NCBI GenBank assembly: GCA_964419145.1
Contig: CAYQOM010000009.1
Location: 57,596-121,595 of the forward strand
Reading direction: 5' to 3'
From: UBA2336 sp964419145
GTDB lineage: Bacteria > Bacteroidota > Bacteroidia > Cytophagales > Cyclobacteriaceae
Length of the DNA stretch: 64,000 bases
Of the stretch, positions 43,895 to 53,470 are shown piece after piece. The notes below the pieces were generated by a model. That model was given only the letters and a program-made list of their open reading frames with translations, was not told where the DNA came from and did not search any database. The position numbers were made by a program, and so were the translations under genes. Position 1 is the stretch's first letter, and each line of letters begins with the position of its first letter.

Positions 43895-46800
43895 TTAAAT
43901 TCCTGATGGTTTAACTACCTGAACGACTTGTCCTTTCCTACGTGCATAGATTGACCGGTCGTACATGGCTTCACAACTTACAGCTGGTAAGTAGTACGTT
44001 CCCGCATAGCTCGCTGTAAGCATTACCTGAAAGGTTTTACGTTGGTTAACCCCCAGATCAAAATACGTATACACCCGATCATCGCGAATATCCTGATAGG
44101 TAGGCACATCACCACCTAACCTGCTTTCCGCTTCATCTAACCTGAGGTTGTTAATCTCCCAACCTGAAGGAAAGATCTGGTTCAACGCTAGGTTCTTATA
44201 TGCCCCTCTTGTTCCGGGATTCGAAATGGTAACCGATGCAATAAACTCTTTGCCTTGCTCCAATGAGCTTGGATCAAGCGGTCTGCCCTCCACATCGGTG
44301 TACACAATACTCAAATTCAGACCATTGGATTCTTCTGTTTCATCACCACGCGCTGGTGTTCCTTCTGAAATTATCCGCACAAACAATGAACCACCACTTT
44401 CACTTACCACTTTCAACGCATTTGATTTTACACCATCAACCGGAAGAGAGACCTGTGCTATCGGTAATTCCGTGCTGGCAGAAACATCCTTTCCATTATA
44501 CGAGTAGGTAAACTTCAGCGTGCCACGTTTTTCTGTTCCGGCAAATGCACCCACAGATTTCAAACACCACGCTACGGTTTGCGTACTCATCCAATAAGAT
44601 GAATTACTTAATGAAGCAGAAATATCTTTCAACAACTCAAACCCTTTCGTACGATCTCCCAACAAAACAAGGGTTTCCAGAATAATAGCCTTGTCGCGTA
44701 AATCCGATCCATAGGTATACGCCATCTCCCGATAAGGCTTAACAACTGTAGGTATTTTTTCAACGAGTGCCTTTGCCGCTTCCGGTTGCCCGGTCTTGGT
44801 ATAGGCTGCCGCCAACATCCAGGCTGCGGTTACGGGTAAGTTACCTTGCTCACGTAACCTGTTCATGGCACCAAGTTCAGGATCACCAGCCAGTGCAAGT
44901 GAATACAGCCTGTAGGCTTGTATCAATTCACTGCTGTACTGTTCCTGATTCCTGCGCCACGCCTGCGCCTTACTGCGCTGATATTTTTTCCACTTCCTCA
45001 ACATATCAGAAGGAACCAGATATCCCTTCTTCTCAGCCTCAACCAAAAAATGTCCGGCATAGGTTGTTGACCAGCTATCGGCATTTTCAGCACCTGGCCA
45101 ATACCCAAAACCACCATCGCGCTGATGGAACGACTTAAGTCGGTCGATACCCGCTTTAACATTTGACTGAATCATGTTGCGTTCCACATCGGTCAATACC
45201 TTCACCTGATCCAGGTATAATTGTGGGAAAACGGAAGAAGTGGTCTGCTCAATACAGCCATACGGATATTGTAACAAATACTGCATGCGCTGTCCGAGGT
45301 TAATCGGAGGAAGACTTGATACTTCAAGCGTTGCCGAATTGGAACCTACCATGCCCACAGGCGAAACAGACGCACTCCAGGTTTTACCTGCATCAAGCAG
45401 CGCCTCTTGCACTCGTGTTACCGGAGGATTTGGATTACGTACATCAATCTCAATTACATCGGTGGCCTTAAAGTTTCCGGATGTTGCTGTTACCTCAACT
45501 TTTCCAACGCCTAATGTTCCCAACACAGCAAGATCAAACTCAACGGTTTGGTCAGAACCAACCATATTTACCTGCTGAGAGGCCTGACTCAATTGCAATG
45601 GTCCGGATGTTTTTACTTCAACTTTTACATTCCGGATATTCTTATCCATGGTAAACAAGGTTACCGGTAACTTCAGTTTTTCTTCCGGGCCCAGCACACG
45701 TGGCAAGGTCGCCAGCACCATCAACGGCTTGCGAACAGGCGTTGCTTTTTCGGCTGACCCATAGGCCCCTTCATAGCCGGCAACCAGCATGGTTTTAACC
45801 GAACCGATGTATTGCGGCATAATAAACTTATGTTCATCACTTCCCTCTGTAAGAGTAAATGGTCCGAAAAATTTCACCACGGGTTTAAATCGATTCGCTT
45901 TGGCATCATCTTCCTTAGCTGCTATTTCCATATCACCACCAATGGCAAGCAATCGTTCAATGCGTGCACCGAAAGCACCCATTACATTGTCGTACAAATC
46001 CCATGTTTTTACGCCAAGTGCTTCGCGTGCGTAAAAATGTTTCCACGGATCAGGCGTTTTGTAGCGGGTAAGATCAAGTAAACCCTCATCAACAATCGCT
46101 AACGTGTAAGTCATTTTACGCTTTGATTTTTCAGAAACACGAATCACAACTTCCTGACCGGGCTCCAGCACATCGGGCATGGAAAGCTCTGGCTCAAGAT
46201 GTGTTTTTGGATCTTCCACACCGATTGGAATAACTCCGTACATGCGAATGGGTGAGTCGTTTACTGTTTGTGCATGCGGTTGAATAAGTGTAACATGAAC
46301 AAAAGCATTCGGTGTCATTTCGGGTGTAATGGTGAAATTGAAAGGCGTATCCCCTTGTTTGGTTTCAACCCAATAACTTTCCAATACACGGCTTCCATTT
46401 TCAATGCTAACTAAGGCTCGTCCTTCACCACTTCCGGGAATAACAATACTGGCCTTTTCACCAATGGTGTAATTGCTTTTATCGGAAGAGAAGGTCAGCA
46501 TGGTAGCTCCTTCACTTCCACCGCGTGCGCGACCAGCCCATCCTGGCCAATCGATGTACACAATTTTGGCTGTTGAGTGACCCGAAACAGGATCGTATGC
46601 CTTCACAAGGTACCTGCCCCAATCAGGGTATTTGATTTTAAAATTCCATTGGCCCTTGCCATTGCTGGTGCGAATGGTTCCTTTGCTGATGAGCGTGCTG
46701 TAATAATCGCTCATGTACACCGCGTTTTCTTCGGTATTATCCCACCATGACCTCCAGCGGAGTTTGTAAATAGAAACCTCCACTTGATCACGGTTAACCG

Positions 46801-49459
46801 GATTTCCATCAGCATCGATAGTCACTACATCAACTGTGTGGGTAGTATCGGTTAGCAACATGCCTCGTGCCTTATCGCCCAACGGAAGACGAATTCCGGT
46901 AAACGATGCATAGGGATAATAGGGTATGCTAAACCGATCGATTGAAAAATTACCACTCTCTTCAAATACTTTTCCGCGAACAATGGCGCTTAGCGCACCT
47001 GGTGAAGTGGTGGTTGGCTCAAGTGAAAAATTCACGCGTGCATTTCCTTCCGCATCAGTATACCCGCTGAAGATAGTTTGCGCTTCGCTGTAAAATTCTT
47101 TGGAGGGATCTTCAAATACATAATCCGGATAACGGGAAAATTTTGTCTCAGCCTTTGAAAGCAGTACCTCAAATTCAGCCATCAGGTTTTTGCCCGGTGC
47201 CCCGTGAAGCCAATTCACTTTTAAATCGCCTGAAATATTATTGGTTCCTGCTTTAATTTTATCTACACCAAAATCAAGATTGATTTTCAGTCGGTTTGGC
47301 TTAACCGTTTCGATTTTTACTAATTGGGAAAATTCTGTACCCCCCACTTTCACTCTTGCGGTCCAGTTGCCGGTTGGTGCATCATCAGCTGTTACGGTTG
47401 CAAACTTGTAAAATCCGTTCTCGCTGGCAGAACGAACCAATCGACTGGTTACCTGGCCTTGGGGGTTTTGCAGTTCAAAAACAACGGGGTGCGTTGCTGG
47501 TAATCGCTTCAGTTTATCTTCCAGAACAAAAGTGAGAAACAAAGAGTCGCCCGGACGCCAGACACCGCGTTCGCCATAAATCATTCCCTTCAGGCCTTTG
47601 TTTACCCGTTCACCCCCAACATCAAAACTGCTTAATGAAAGCGATTCGCCATCCGGCAGTTTCAAATAACCACGTTGCGCACCACTCTTGGCCACCAGTG
47701 CAAATGGGATTTCATTGCTTTGGATTACAGCCTTTCCATCGCTTCCAGTAGAGGCTGTCCCGATGACTTGCTGCTGGTAATTATATAACTCCAGCGTCAC
47801 TCCCGATTGCGGCTGCGTAGTTTTCAGATCGGTAACAAAAATGGTGGTGTTGCCATCGGCACCCCGTTTTGCAATCAAACCAAGATCAGAAGCAATTACA
47901 TTTCGTTTGATATTACGCTGACCAGTATAATACGATGAGTGACAGGGATTATCACGCTCCTGCCAATCGTAATCATAGCCATAATAGTAATCATCATAAG
48001 AATCCCAGTAGCTTGATTCTCCTTCACCTTCCGACCAGTCTTCTTCTTGTTCAAATGCTGCAGCGGAAGCCTCTTCGCCTTCGTTACAGGCTAATGTTGT
48101 ATAAGCCTTTTTAACATTGAGGCGCACCTGGTAAATGGCCCCTGGTTCGGTATTGATAAGTGTAGCCAAATCCAGTGTAAAGCGATTCCATTTTCCTAAA
48201 TCGGTTACACCGGAATTCTCAAGCGAAATCATCTTCTTCAATACCGGCTTCCCAACCCTGCGCAATTCAGCATTACCGTCATAATTATTGACTTGTAAGA
48301 ACTGAACGATATTGCGCTCATAAATTTTCACAACCTGCACTTCAACGGCCTTCAGGTTCACCGCTTCAAAAGGTAAAATCAATCCATCCGAGCTTGGCAA
48401 AATTGTTCCTTTGCCCACAAAGCGCACCGCTGGTTTTACTTCTTCGAACAACACATCAAAAGTCCCTCCTTCTTTCATGCGGTAATCCAAAACGTTTCGA
48501 ACACCGGCTTCAACCGTAAGTGTTTTGCTTCCGGTTTGACGAACGGCCGGATAAATCTTCACTTCATTATCGCGGACCTCAAAATCAAGACTGGATAATC
48601 CCTCAATGCGGATAAGTCCTTGTAAATTCTGCTTTTCACTAAGCGGATCAGAAAATTGCACCACCACATGTTGTGTGGTTCCCTGATCAACGCGCACATT
48701 CATGACTTTAAAATCGCTTAACGCAGGAATCTCAACCTCCTGAGCAGATGACTGGCTGATTCCTAAAGGCTCACCCGCAATGGAAATACTAACCTTGCTG
48801 GCTGATTCCTTACGGGAAACTTCTTCTATGACAAATGCATGTTGCTTTCCTTCACCTGCATGGCTCCAGCTAACTGTAAGCTGCTTACCATCCTGATTGG
48901 CCCGTAACATCTTTTCAACTACATCGCCATCTGCAAAATCGGATGTGAACAAAATACCCTCAATCTTCTGCCTTACCAATTCTGTTTTTACGTAGGGCTT
49001 AATATTATCAATAGATAATTCATAGTGTTGCGGTATAACCTGAAACGAGTAAACGAAGTTACTGAGCGATGAAGGAACCTCCATTAATTTCGAGAGGCTG
49101 AAATTTACTTCATAACGCTGACCGGATGCCAGCCGGAATTCGGGCGTAAACTCAACCGTTCGCTTATCCAGCCAAACTGTTTTCCCCTTAACGGTTGGTG
49201 AAAAGTTAAAAAGCCTGGCGCTTGTTTCTGATCCGACTACATCCTCCGATACAGCATCTTCCGCCAGAATAATGCGGATAGTTGCTGTTGAGCTAATCAC
49301 GCCCGATGTGTAGGAGGATATATATTCTGCAAAGGCCGGGTTGAGCGCAGCTTGCGGCTCGCGCGAGCCTGTGCTGGTAATTCCGTAAAATAAGGCAACA
49401 GCAAATACGCCAACACCGATCACACCGATCGATATCTTTTTCCAGGGGAGGTTTTTCAT
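43895..49459 (-). CDS. Bacterial alpha-2-macroglobulin
   Basis: A 1854-residue protease inhibitor, likely anchored in the inner membrane by the N-terminal hydrophobic helix (KISIGVIGVGVFAVALFYG). It has the MG1-MG domain series, an A2M domain (about 1195-1290) and a thioester region PYGCIEQ with C1402 and Q1405, so the thioester can form. A complement-like TED domain and a C-terminal receptor-like domain follow. An acidic and tyrosine-rich insert (about residues 460-510) lies in the bait region or near it. The start is the ATG at 49459; a TTG three codons upstream is also in frame. It leads the operon with the NTF2-like gene and pbpC. Confidence 0.95.
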   Translation of the reverse strand: MKNLPWKKISIGVIGVGVFAVALFYGITSTGSREPQAALNPAFAEYISSYTSGVISSTATIRIILAEDAVSEDVVGSETSARLFNFSPTVKGKTVWLDKRTVEFTPEFRLASGQRYEVNFSLSKLMEVPSSLSNFVYSFQVIPQHYELSIDNIKPYVKTELVRQKIEGILFTSDFADGDVVEKMLRANQDGKQLTVSWSHAGEGKQHAFVIEEVSRKESASKVSISIAGEPLGISQSSAQEVEIPALSDFKVMNVRVDQGTTQHVVVQFSDPLSEKQNLQGLIRIEGLSSLDFEVRDNEVKIYPAVRQTGSKTLTVEAGVRNVLDYRMKEGGTFDVLFEEVKPAVRFVGKGTILPSSDGLILPFEAVNLKAVEVQVVKIYERNIVQFLQVNNYDGNAELRRVGKPVLKKMISLENSGVTDLGKWNRFTLDLATLINTEPGAIYQVRLNVKKAYTTLACNEGEEASAAAFEQEEDWSEGEGESSYWDSYDDYYYGYDYDWQERDNPCHSSYYTGQRNIKRNVIASDLGLIAKRGADGNTTIFVTDLKTTQPQSGVTLELYNYQQQVIGTASTGSDGKAVIQSNEIPFALVAKSGAQRGYLKLPDGESLSLSSFDVGGERVNKGLKGMIYGERGVWRPGDSLFLTFVLEDKLKRLPATHPVVFELQNPQGQVTSRLVRSASENGFYKFATVTADDAPTGNWTARVKVGGTEFSQLVKIETVKPNRLKINLDFGVDKIKAGTNNISGDLKVNWLHGAPGKNLMAEFEVLLSKAETKFSRYPDYVFEDPSKEFYSEAQTIFSGYTDAEGNARVNFSLEPTTTSPGALSAIVRGKVFEESGNFSIDRFSIPYYPYASFTGIRLPLGDKARGMLLTDTTHTVDVVTIDADGNPVNRDQVEVSIYKLRWRSWWDNTEENAVYMSDYYSTLISKGTIRTSNGKGQWNFKIKYPDWGRYLVKAYDPVSGHSTAKIVYIDWPGWAGRARGGSEGATMLTFSSDKSNYTIGEKASIVIPGSGEGRALVSIENGSRVLESYWVETKQGDTPFNFTITPEMTPNAFVHVTLIQPHAQTVNDSPIRMYGVIPIGVEDPKTHLEPELSMPDVLEPGQEVVIRVSEKSKRKMTYTLAIVDEGLLDLTRYKTPDPWKHFYAREALGVKTWDLYDNVMGAFGARIERLLAIGGDMEIAAKEDDAKANRFKPVVKFFGPFTLTEGSDEHKFIMPQYIGSVKTMLVAGYEGAYGSAEKATPVRKPLMVLATLPRVLGPEEKLKLPVTLFTMDKNIRNVKVEVKTSGPLQLSQASQQVNMVGSDQTVEFDLAVLGTLGVGKVEVTATSGNFKATDVIEIDVRNPNPPVTRVQEALLDAGKTWSASVSPVGMVGSNSATLEVSSLPPINLGQRMQYLLQYPYGCIEQTTSSVFPQLYLDQVKVLTDVERNMIQSNVKAGIDRLKSFHQRDGGFGYWPGAENADSWSTTYAGHFLVEAEKKGYLVPSDMLRKWKKYQRSKAQAWRRNQEQYSSELIQAYRLYSLALAGDPELGAMNRLREQGNLPVTAAWMLAAAYTKTGQPEAAKALVEKIPTVVKPYREMAYTYGSDLRDKAIILETLVLLGDRTKGFELLKDISASLSNSSYWMSTQTVAWCLKSVGAFAGTEKRGTLKFTYSYNGKDVSASTELPIAQVSLPVDGVKSNALKVVSESGGSLFVRIISEGTPARGDETEESNGLNLSIVYTDVEGRPLDPSSLEQGKEFIASVTISNPGTRGAYKNLALNQIFPSGWEINNLRLDEAESRLGGDVPTYQDIRDDRVYTYFDLGVNQRKTFQVMLTASYAGTYYLPAVSCEAMYDRSIYARRKGQVVQVVKPSGI

Positions 49460-49519
49460 AAGATGCAAGGATTAGGAAATGAAATTTCGAAAAATTAACG
49501 GAGAATGATTGCACGATTG

Positions 49520-49545
49520 TATAAAATCTTTGCAAAGATTTTATA
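49520..49545. promoter_or_regulatory. 26-bp perfect palindrome in a divergent promoter gap
   Basis: A perfect AT-rich palindrome with half-site TATAAAATCTTTG lies between the alpha-2-macroglobulin gene (-) and the MscS gene (+). Perfect symmetry over 26 bases in a divergent region suggests a dimeric regulator site, though a short hairpin is also possible. Confidence 0.55.
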
Positions 49546-49584
49546 ATAAGGTGATTTCGCTCAGGCTAAAAAGTTGATAGTCGT

Positions 49585-49592
49585 TAACTTTG
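49585..49592 (+). promoter_or_regulatory. -7 box of the MscS gene
   Basis: TAACTTTG matches TAnnTTTG and lies 27 bases before the ATG at 49619. It falls after the upstream TTG at 49574, so that start is unlikely. Confidence 0.6.
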
Positions 49593-49618
49593 AACCTCAT
49601 AACAAAATCATTGGCTAT

Positions 49619-50671
49619 ATGGAAGATCTGCTTCAGGAGAAATACTTAAACAATACCGTACAAGACTATGCCATTGCACTTGCCATTATCCTAGGTGGAA
49701 TACTGGTTGTGCGTTTGTTCCGCAACTACCTGCTCAGGCGTCTGAAGGCGTGGGCTGCTAAAACAGAAACTTCATTTGATGACTACATCATCACCGGAAT
49801 TGAAAAATTTGGATTGCCCATTCTGAATTTTATTGTGCTCTATTGGGGCATCCACTACCTCAAACTATCCGACCAAATATCGCGAATTGTAACAGTCGCA
49901 ACCTCTGCAGTTATTGTTTATTTCGTTGTTCGCATTGTACTTACTATTATCCGAAAGGCGCTTGAAGCCTACGTGCTCAAACAAGAAAACGGAGAAACCA
50001 AACTCAAGCAGATCACCGGCATCATGATCGTAATCAACATTACGGTTTGGGCGTTAGGCCTGGTGTTTTTGTTCGACAACCTTGGGTATAATGTAACAGC
50101 CATTGTTACCGGTTTAGGTATTGGTGGTATTGCAATCGCTCTTGCAGCACAAAATATTCTGGGCGATCTGTTTAACTATTTTGTGATTTTCTTCGACCGT
50201 CCTTTTGAAGTTGGCGACTTTATTGTGGTTGATGACAAGAAGGGAACCGTTGAATATATCGGAATTAAAACTACCCGGCTTAAAAGCTTATCAGGCGAAC
50301 AGGTGGTGATTTCAAACAGCAACTTAACGAATTCAAGACTCCATAATTTTAAGAGGATGGAGCAAAGACGTATTGTATTTCAGATTGGCGTAGTGTACGG
50401 AACACCGCTGGAGAAACTGAAGGAGATACCTGGAATTATTACTAAAATTCTGGAAGACGAACCCATCACCACTCCCGATCGTGTGCACTTTGCCAGCTAT
50501 GGTGATTTTAGTCTAAATTTTGAAATCGTGTTTTTTGTACAGAGTGCTGATTATAAACAGTACATGGACATCCATCAGGACATCAACTTCAGAATTTACG
50601 AAGCGTTTGAGCAGCGTGGTATTGAGTTTGCATTCCCAACACAAACCATACACCTGCAAAAACAGCCTTAG
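49619..50671 (+). CDS. MscS-family mechanosensitive channel
   Basis: A 350-residue small-conductance mechanosensitive channel protein with four or so membrane helices, the pore-lining TM3 signature (GIGGIAIALAAQNILGDLFNYFVI, about residues 176-200) and the beta domain (FDRPFEVGDFIVVDDKKGTVEYIGI). It releases osmolytes on hypo-osmotic shock. It lies divergent from the alpha-2-macroglobulin operon and ends one base before the convergent VanY gene. Confidence 0.95.
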   Translation: MEDLLQEKYLNNTVQDYAIALAIILGGILVVRLFRNYLLRRLKAWAAKTETSFDDYIITGIEKFGLPILNFIVLYWGIHYLKLSDQISRIVTVATSAVIVYFVVRIVLTIIRKALEAYVLKQENGETKLKQITGIMIVINITVWALGLVFLFDNLGYNVTAIVTGLGIGGIAIALAAQNILGDLFNYFVIFFDRPFEVGDFIVVDDKKGTVEYIGIKTTRLKSLSGEQVVISNSNLTNSRLHNFKRMEQRRIVFQIGVVYGTPLEKLKEIPGIITKILEDEPITTPDRVHFASYGDFSLNFEIVFFVQSADYKQYMDIHQDINFRIYEAFEQRGIEFAFPTQTIHLQKQP

Positions 50672-50672
50672 C

Positions 50673-51371
50673 CTATTTGCAGGCTACGCCATCTACGTAA
50701 TTGGTGATGATGTCAATCTTAGCCGCTGTTTCGCTGCCTAAGAAATCGCGTATATCGGTCAGCGCTACTGTTTTTTTATAGGCTTCCAGAAAAGGAATGG
50801 AAAGCGGTGTATACGACCAGTGCCACCGCTCTTCTTCGTAACCAGTTCGCCCATCCGTTTTTGTAGTGTACGGTTGGCAGAATCCATATTCATGGGCATG
50901 CGCCTTCAGCCATTCGTAAATTTTCAAGCCCTCGCCAGAATCAAAATACTCATTGTTCAGGTTGTTGAGGTCCATATCGGTACCCCAATGGTGGCGCGAT
51001 GAACCCGGCATTGATGAATAGAGTAAAATCTTCTTTGCCCGATCCACATCAGTTTTAGATTCCTTGTCATTAACCCATTTTCTTTCCCAAATGGCTTTTT
51101 GCTGTAAATAATTTCGCGTAGCCGAAATGATCACCAGGTTTACACCATCTTGCTTTGCCGCTTCAGCCATACGCACAAAGGCTTCATACGTTTCCTTACG
51201 CAGATAAGCTCCTTTTGCTGATCCACCTGTATACTGGTCGTCAAGTTGCACAAATCGATCATCCTGATTTTGATTGAACTTGCCCAACAAATAATTTTTA
51301 TCAACTTCCTGCCCGTGCAGAGTTGATAGGCTAAAAAGAAACACAGAAAGGAATAAGGTAACTGACTTCAT
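50673..51371 (-). CDS. Secreted D-alanyl-D-alanine carboxypeptidase (VanY, peptidase M15B)
   Basis: A 232-residue zinc peptidase with a signal peptide (VTLFLSVFLFSLSTLHGQ). The M15 motif SRHHWGTDMDLN gives the zinc His and Asp and EERWHWSY gives the catalytic Glu and last His. It trims the terminal D-Ala from peptidoglycan stems. A 59-base gap separates it from the aromatic operon upstream on the same strand. Confidence 0.93.
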   Translation of the reverse strand: MKSVTLFLSVFLFSLSTLHGQEVDKNYLLGKFNQNQDDRFVQLDDQYTGGSAKGAYLRKETYEAFVRMAEAAKQDGVNLVIISATRNYLQQKAIWERKWVNDKESKTDVDRAKKILLYSSMPGSSRHHWGTDMDLNNLNNEYFDSGEGLKIYEWLKAHAHEYGFCQPYTTKTDGRTGYEEERWHWSYTPLSIPFLEAYKKTVALTDIRDFLGSETAAKIDIITNYVDGVACK

Positions 51372-51430
51372 AGATTGTTTGGTTACAAAAATGAAGCCTA
51401 AAACTAAGATTTTACCTCAAAACAAGAAAC

Positions 51431-52549
51431 CTAAACTTTTACATCGGCCTTGTTCATCACACGGGTTTGCACCTGTATGGATTCCTGGTGTACCAGCTTA
51501 AGCATTTCGCGCGAAAATTCTTCACTAAGGCCCATCGCCAACCCAAGGGCTACACGGGTATGAATGATCTCTTCCCAACGATTTACCTGAAGAATGGTGA
51601 CCTGGTTATCCTTTTTGAACTGACCGATCTTTTCAGATATTTTCATTCGGGCCGCAAACTTCTGCATGATTTCATCATCCAATTGGTCAATCTGCTCACG
51701 GAACATACTCAATGCATCCTTCACATTTTTATCTTCAGCCGATGGCGTACGCACCACCAATCCCTCAATAATTTTCGCCAATGATGATGGTGTTACCTGT
51801 TGTTTCGCATCGCTCCACGCAGCATCCGGATGTATATGACTTTCGATCATCAACCCAGCCATATCGAGGTCGAGTGCTTTTTGTGCAATGAACGGAATCA
51901 ATTCGCGCGTACCGCAAATGTGGCTGGGATCGCAGATGATATCCAGTTCCGGAATGCGTGTTTTCAATTCAATGGCCATATCCCACATGGGTGCATTTCT
52001 AAACGGTCCTTTTTCGAATGAAGAAAATCCGCGATGAATGGCCGCTAACTTGGTAATGCCAGCCTTGTTCAAGCGTTCAAGCGCACCAATCCACAACTCC
52101 AGATCAGGGTTAACCGGATTTTTCACCAACACCGGTACATCAACACCTTTCAATGCATCTGCAATCTCCTGAACAGAAAAAGGATTTACCGTTGAACGTG
52201 CACCTACCCAAAGAATATCAACACCGGCTTTTAAACAAGCTTCCACGTGTGCCGCATTGGCCACTTCGGTGGCAATGGGTAATCCGGTTTCGTTTTTTGC
52301 CTGCACCAACCACTTCAATCCTTCCTCACCCATGCCTTCAAACTGACCGGGCCGTGTTCGGGGTTTCCAGATTCCGGCACGCAACACGTGTGCCTTTCCG
52401 GTTGCTGCAATTTGTTTGGCCGTTGTAACCATCTGGCTTTCGGTTTCCGCACTGCACGGACCACTTATAATGAGTGGCCGCGTAGTTGCAGGCGACCAGT
52501 TCTTCATCGGTTCAAGTTGTAATTCCTTTTTCATAGTTGACATATCCAT
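51431..52549 (-). CDS. Bifunctional DAHP synthase / chorismate mutase type II
   Basis: A 372-residue fusion. Residues 1-265 are an AroF-I beta/KDOPS-like DAHP synthase (LIISGPCSAETESQM, KPRTRPGQFEGMG, DPSHICGTRELIPF). Residues 275-372 are an all-helical AroQ chorismate mutase (MFREQIDQLDDEIMQKFAARMKISEKIGQFK). It condenses PEP with erythrose 4-phosphate and rearranges chorismate to prephenate. It is the last gene of the operon pheA-aminotransferase-tyrA-this gene, 18 bases after tyrA. The fusion may allow feedback through the mutase domain, as is known in related enzymes. Confidence 0.95.
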   Translation of the reverse strand: MDMSTMKKELQLEPMKNWSPATTRPLIISGPCSAETESQMVTTAKQIAATGKAHVLRAGIWKPRTRPGQFEGMGEEGLKWLVQAKNETGLPIATEVANAAHVEACLKAGVDILWVGARSTVNPFSVQEIADALKGVDVPVLVKNPVNPDLELWIGALERLNKAGITKLAAIHRGFSSFEKGPFRNAPMWDMAIELKTRIPELDIICDPSHICGTRELIPFIAQKALDLDMAGLMIESHIHPDAAWSDAKQQVTPSSLAKIIEGLVVRTPSAEDKNVKDALSMFREQIDQLDDEIMQKFAARMKISEKIGQFKKDNQVTILQVNRWEEIIHTRVALGLAMGLSEEFSREMLKLVHQESIQVQTRVMNKADVKV

Positions 52550-52567
52550 ATTTATTTCTTAAAATTT

Positions 52568-53470
52568 TTATGCTTTTACCATTTCGGCTTGTTTGTTTTC
52601 TTTTGTTGATGAAGCTGAAAGTTCAGTTCCATCCAGTATTCTTCTGATTTCGTTTGCTTCAGTCATAATCCTGTACAATTCGGTTGTATTTTTTTTCATT
52701 AAATGATATTGAAAGCGTTGCAAATGAATGATGTATTCCTGTAACGCCTGGCTCAGGTATTCCATATTCTGCTCAAAAATGGGTGCCCACATGCCCGGTG
52801 AACTTTTAGCCAGACGAACGGTTGAGGCAAAACCACTACCCGCCAAGGTGAAAATATTTTTTTCATCCTTTTCGATATCCAAAACGGTTTGCCCTAACAG
52901 AAACGAACTCACGTGCGACAAATGCGAAACATACGCCACATGCTTGTCGTGTTCATCAGGCTGCATGTAAATGGCTTTCATGCGCAAGGTTTCAAATACC
53001 TTGTTCACCAAAGCCAATGCTTCCGCAGATGACCGCTGATGTTCACAGATAATGGTTGTCTTTCCAGTAAATAATCCGGAGAACGCGGCATCGGGTCCGG
53101 AATTTTCAGTACCCGCAATCGGGTGAGCCGCCACAAACTGCGCACGCTTTGGATGGTTGGTAACCGCTTTACAAATCTGTGCCTTAGTGGATCCTACATC
53201 CATCACAACCGTATGCTTTCCGATGCTATCCAACACCTGCGGAAGTTTGCCAGCCAGCAAGTTTACAGGGATTGCAAAAATTACAAGATCAGCCGAAGTA
53301 AAAGCTGAATGTTCATCTGCTATCCGATCAACAATTTTTAACTCGACTGCTCGCTCACCATGAGCCGCACTGGCATCCACCCCAACCAGTTCAGTAGCCA
53401 ACCCTGTTTTGCGCAGGTCAATTGCCAACGAACCCCCAATTAAACCCAATCCAACAACTGTTACTTTCAT
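52568..53470 (-). CDS. tyrA: Prephenate dehydrogenase
   Basis: A 300-residue NAD-dependent enzyme of tyrosine synthesis. The Rossmann loop is VVGLGLIGGSLAIDL (residues 4-18). HPIAGTENSGPDAAFSGLFTGK, with the catalytic His, lies near residue 115 and HVAYVSHLSHVSSF near 185. There is no C-terminal ACT domain, so feedback control is probably by the attenuator or by other enzymes. The ATG overlaps the aminotransferase stop by 4 bp. Confidence 0.94.
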   Translation of the reverse strand: MKVTVVGLGLIGGSLAIDLRKTGLATELVGVDASAAHGERAVELKIVDRIADEHSAFTSADLVIFAIPVNLLAGKLPQVLDSIGKHTVVMDVGSTKAQICKAVTNHPKRAQFVAAHPIAGTENSGPDAAFSGLFTGKTTIICEHQRSSAEALALVNKVFETLRMKAIYMQPDEHDKHVAYVSHLSHVSSFLLGQTVLDIEKDEKNIFTLAGSGFASTVRLAKSSPGMWAPIFEQNMEYLSQALQEYIIHLQRFQYHLMKKNTTELYRIMTEANEIRRILDGTELSASSTKENKQAEMVKA

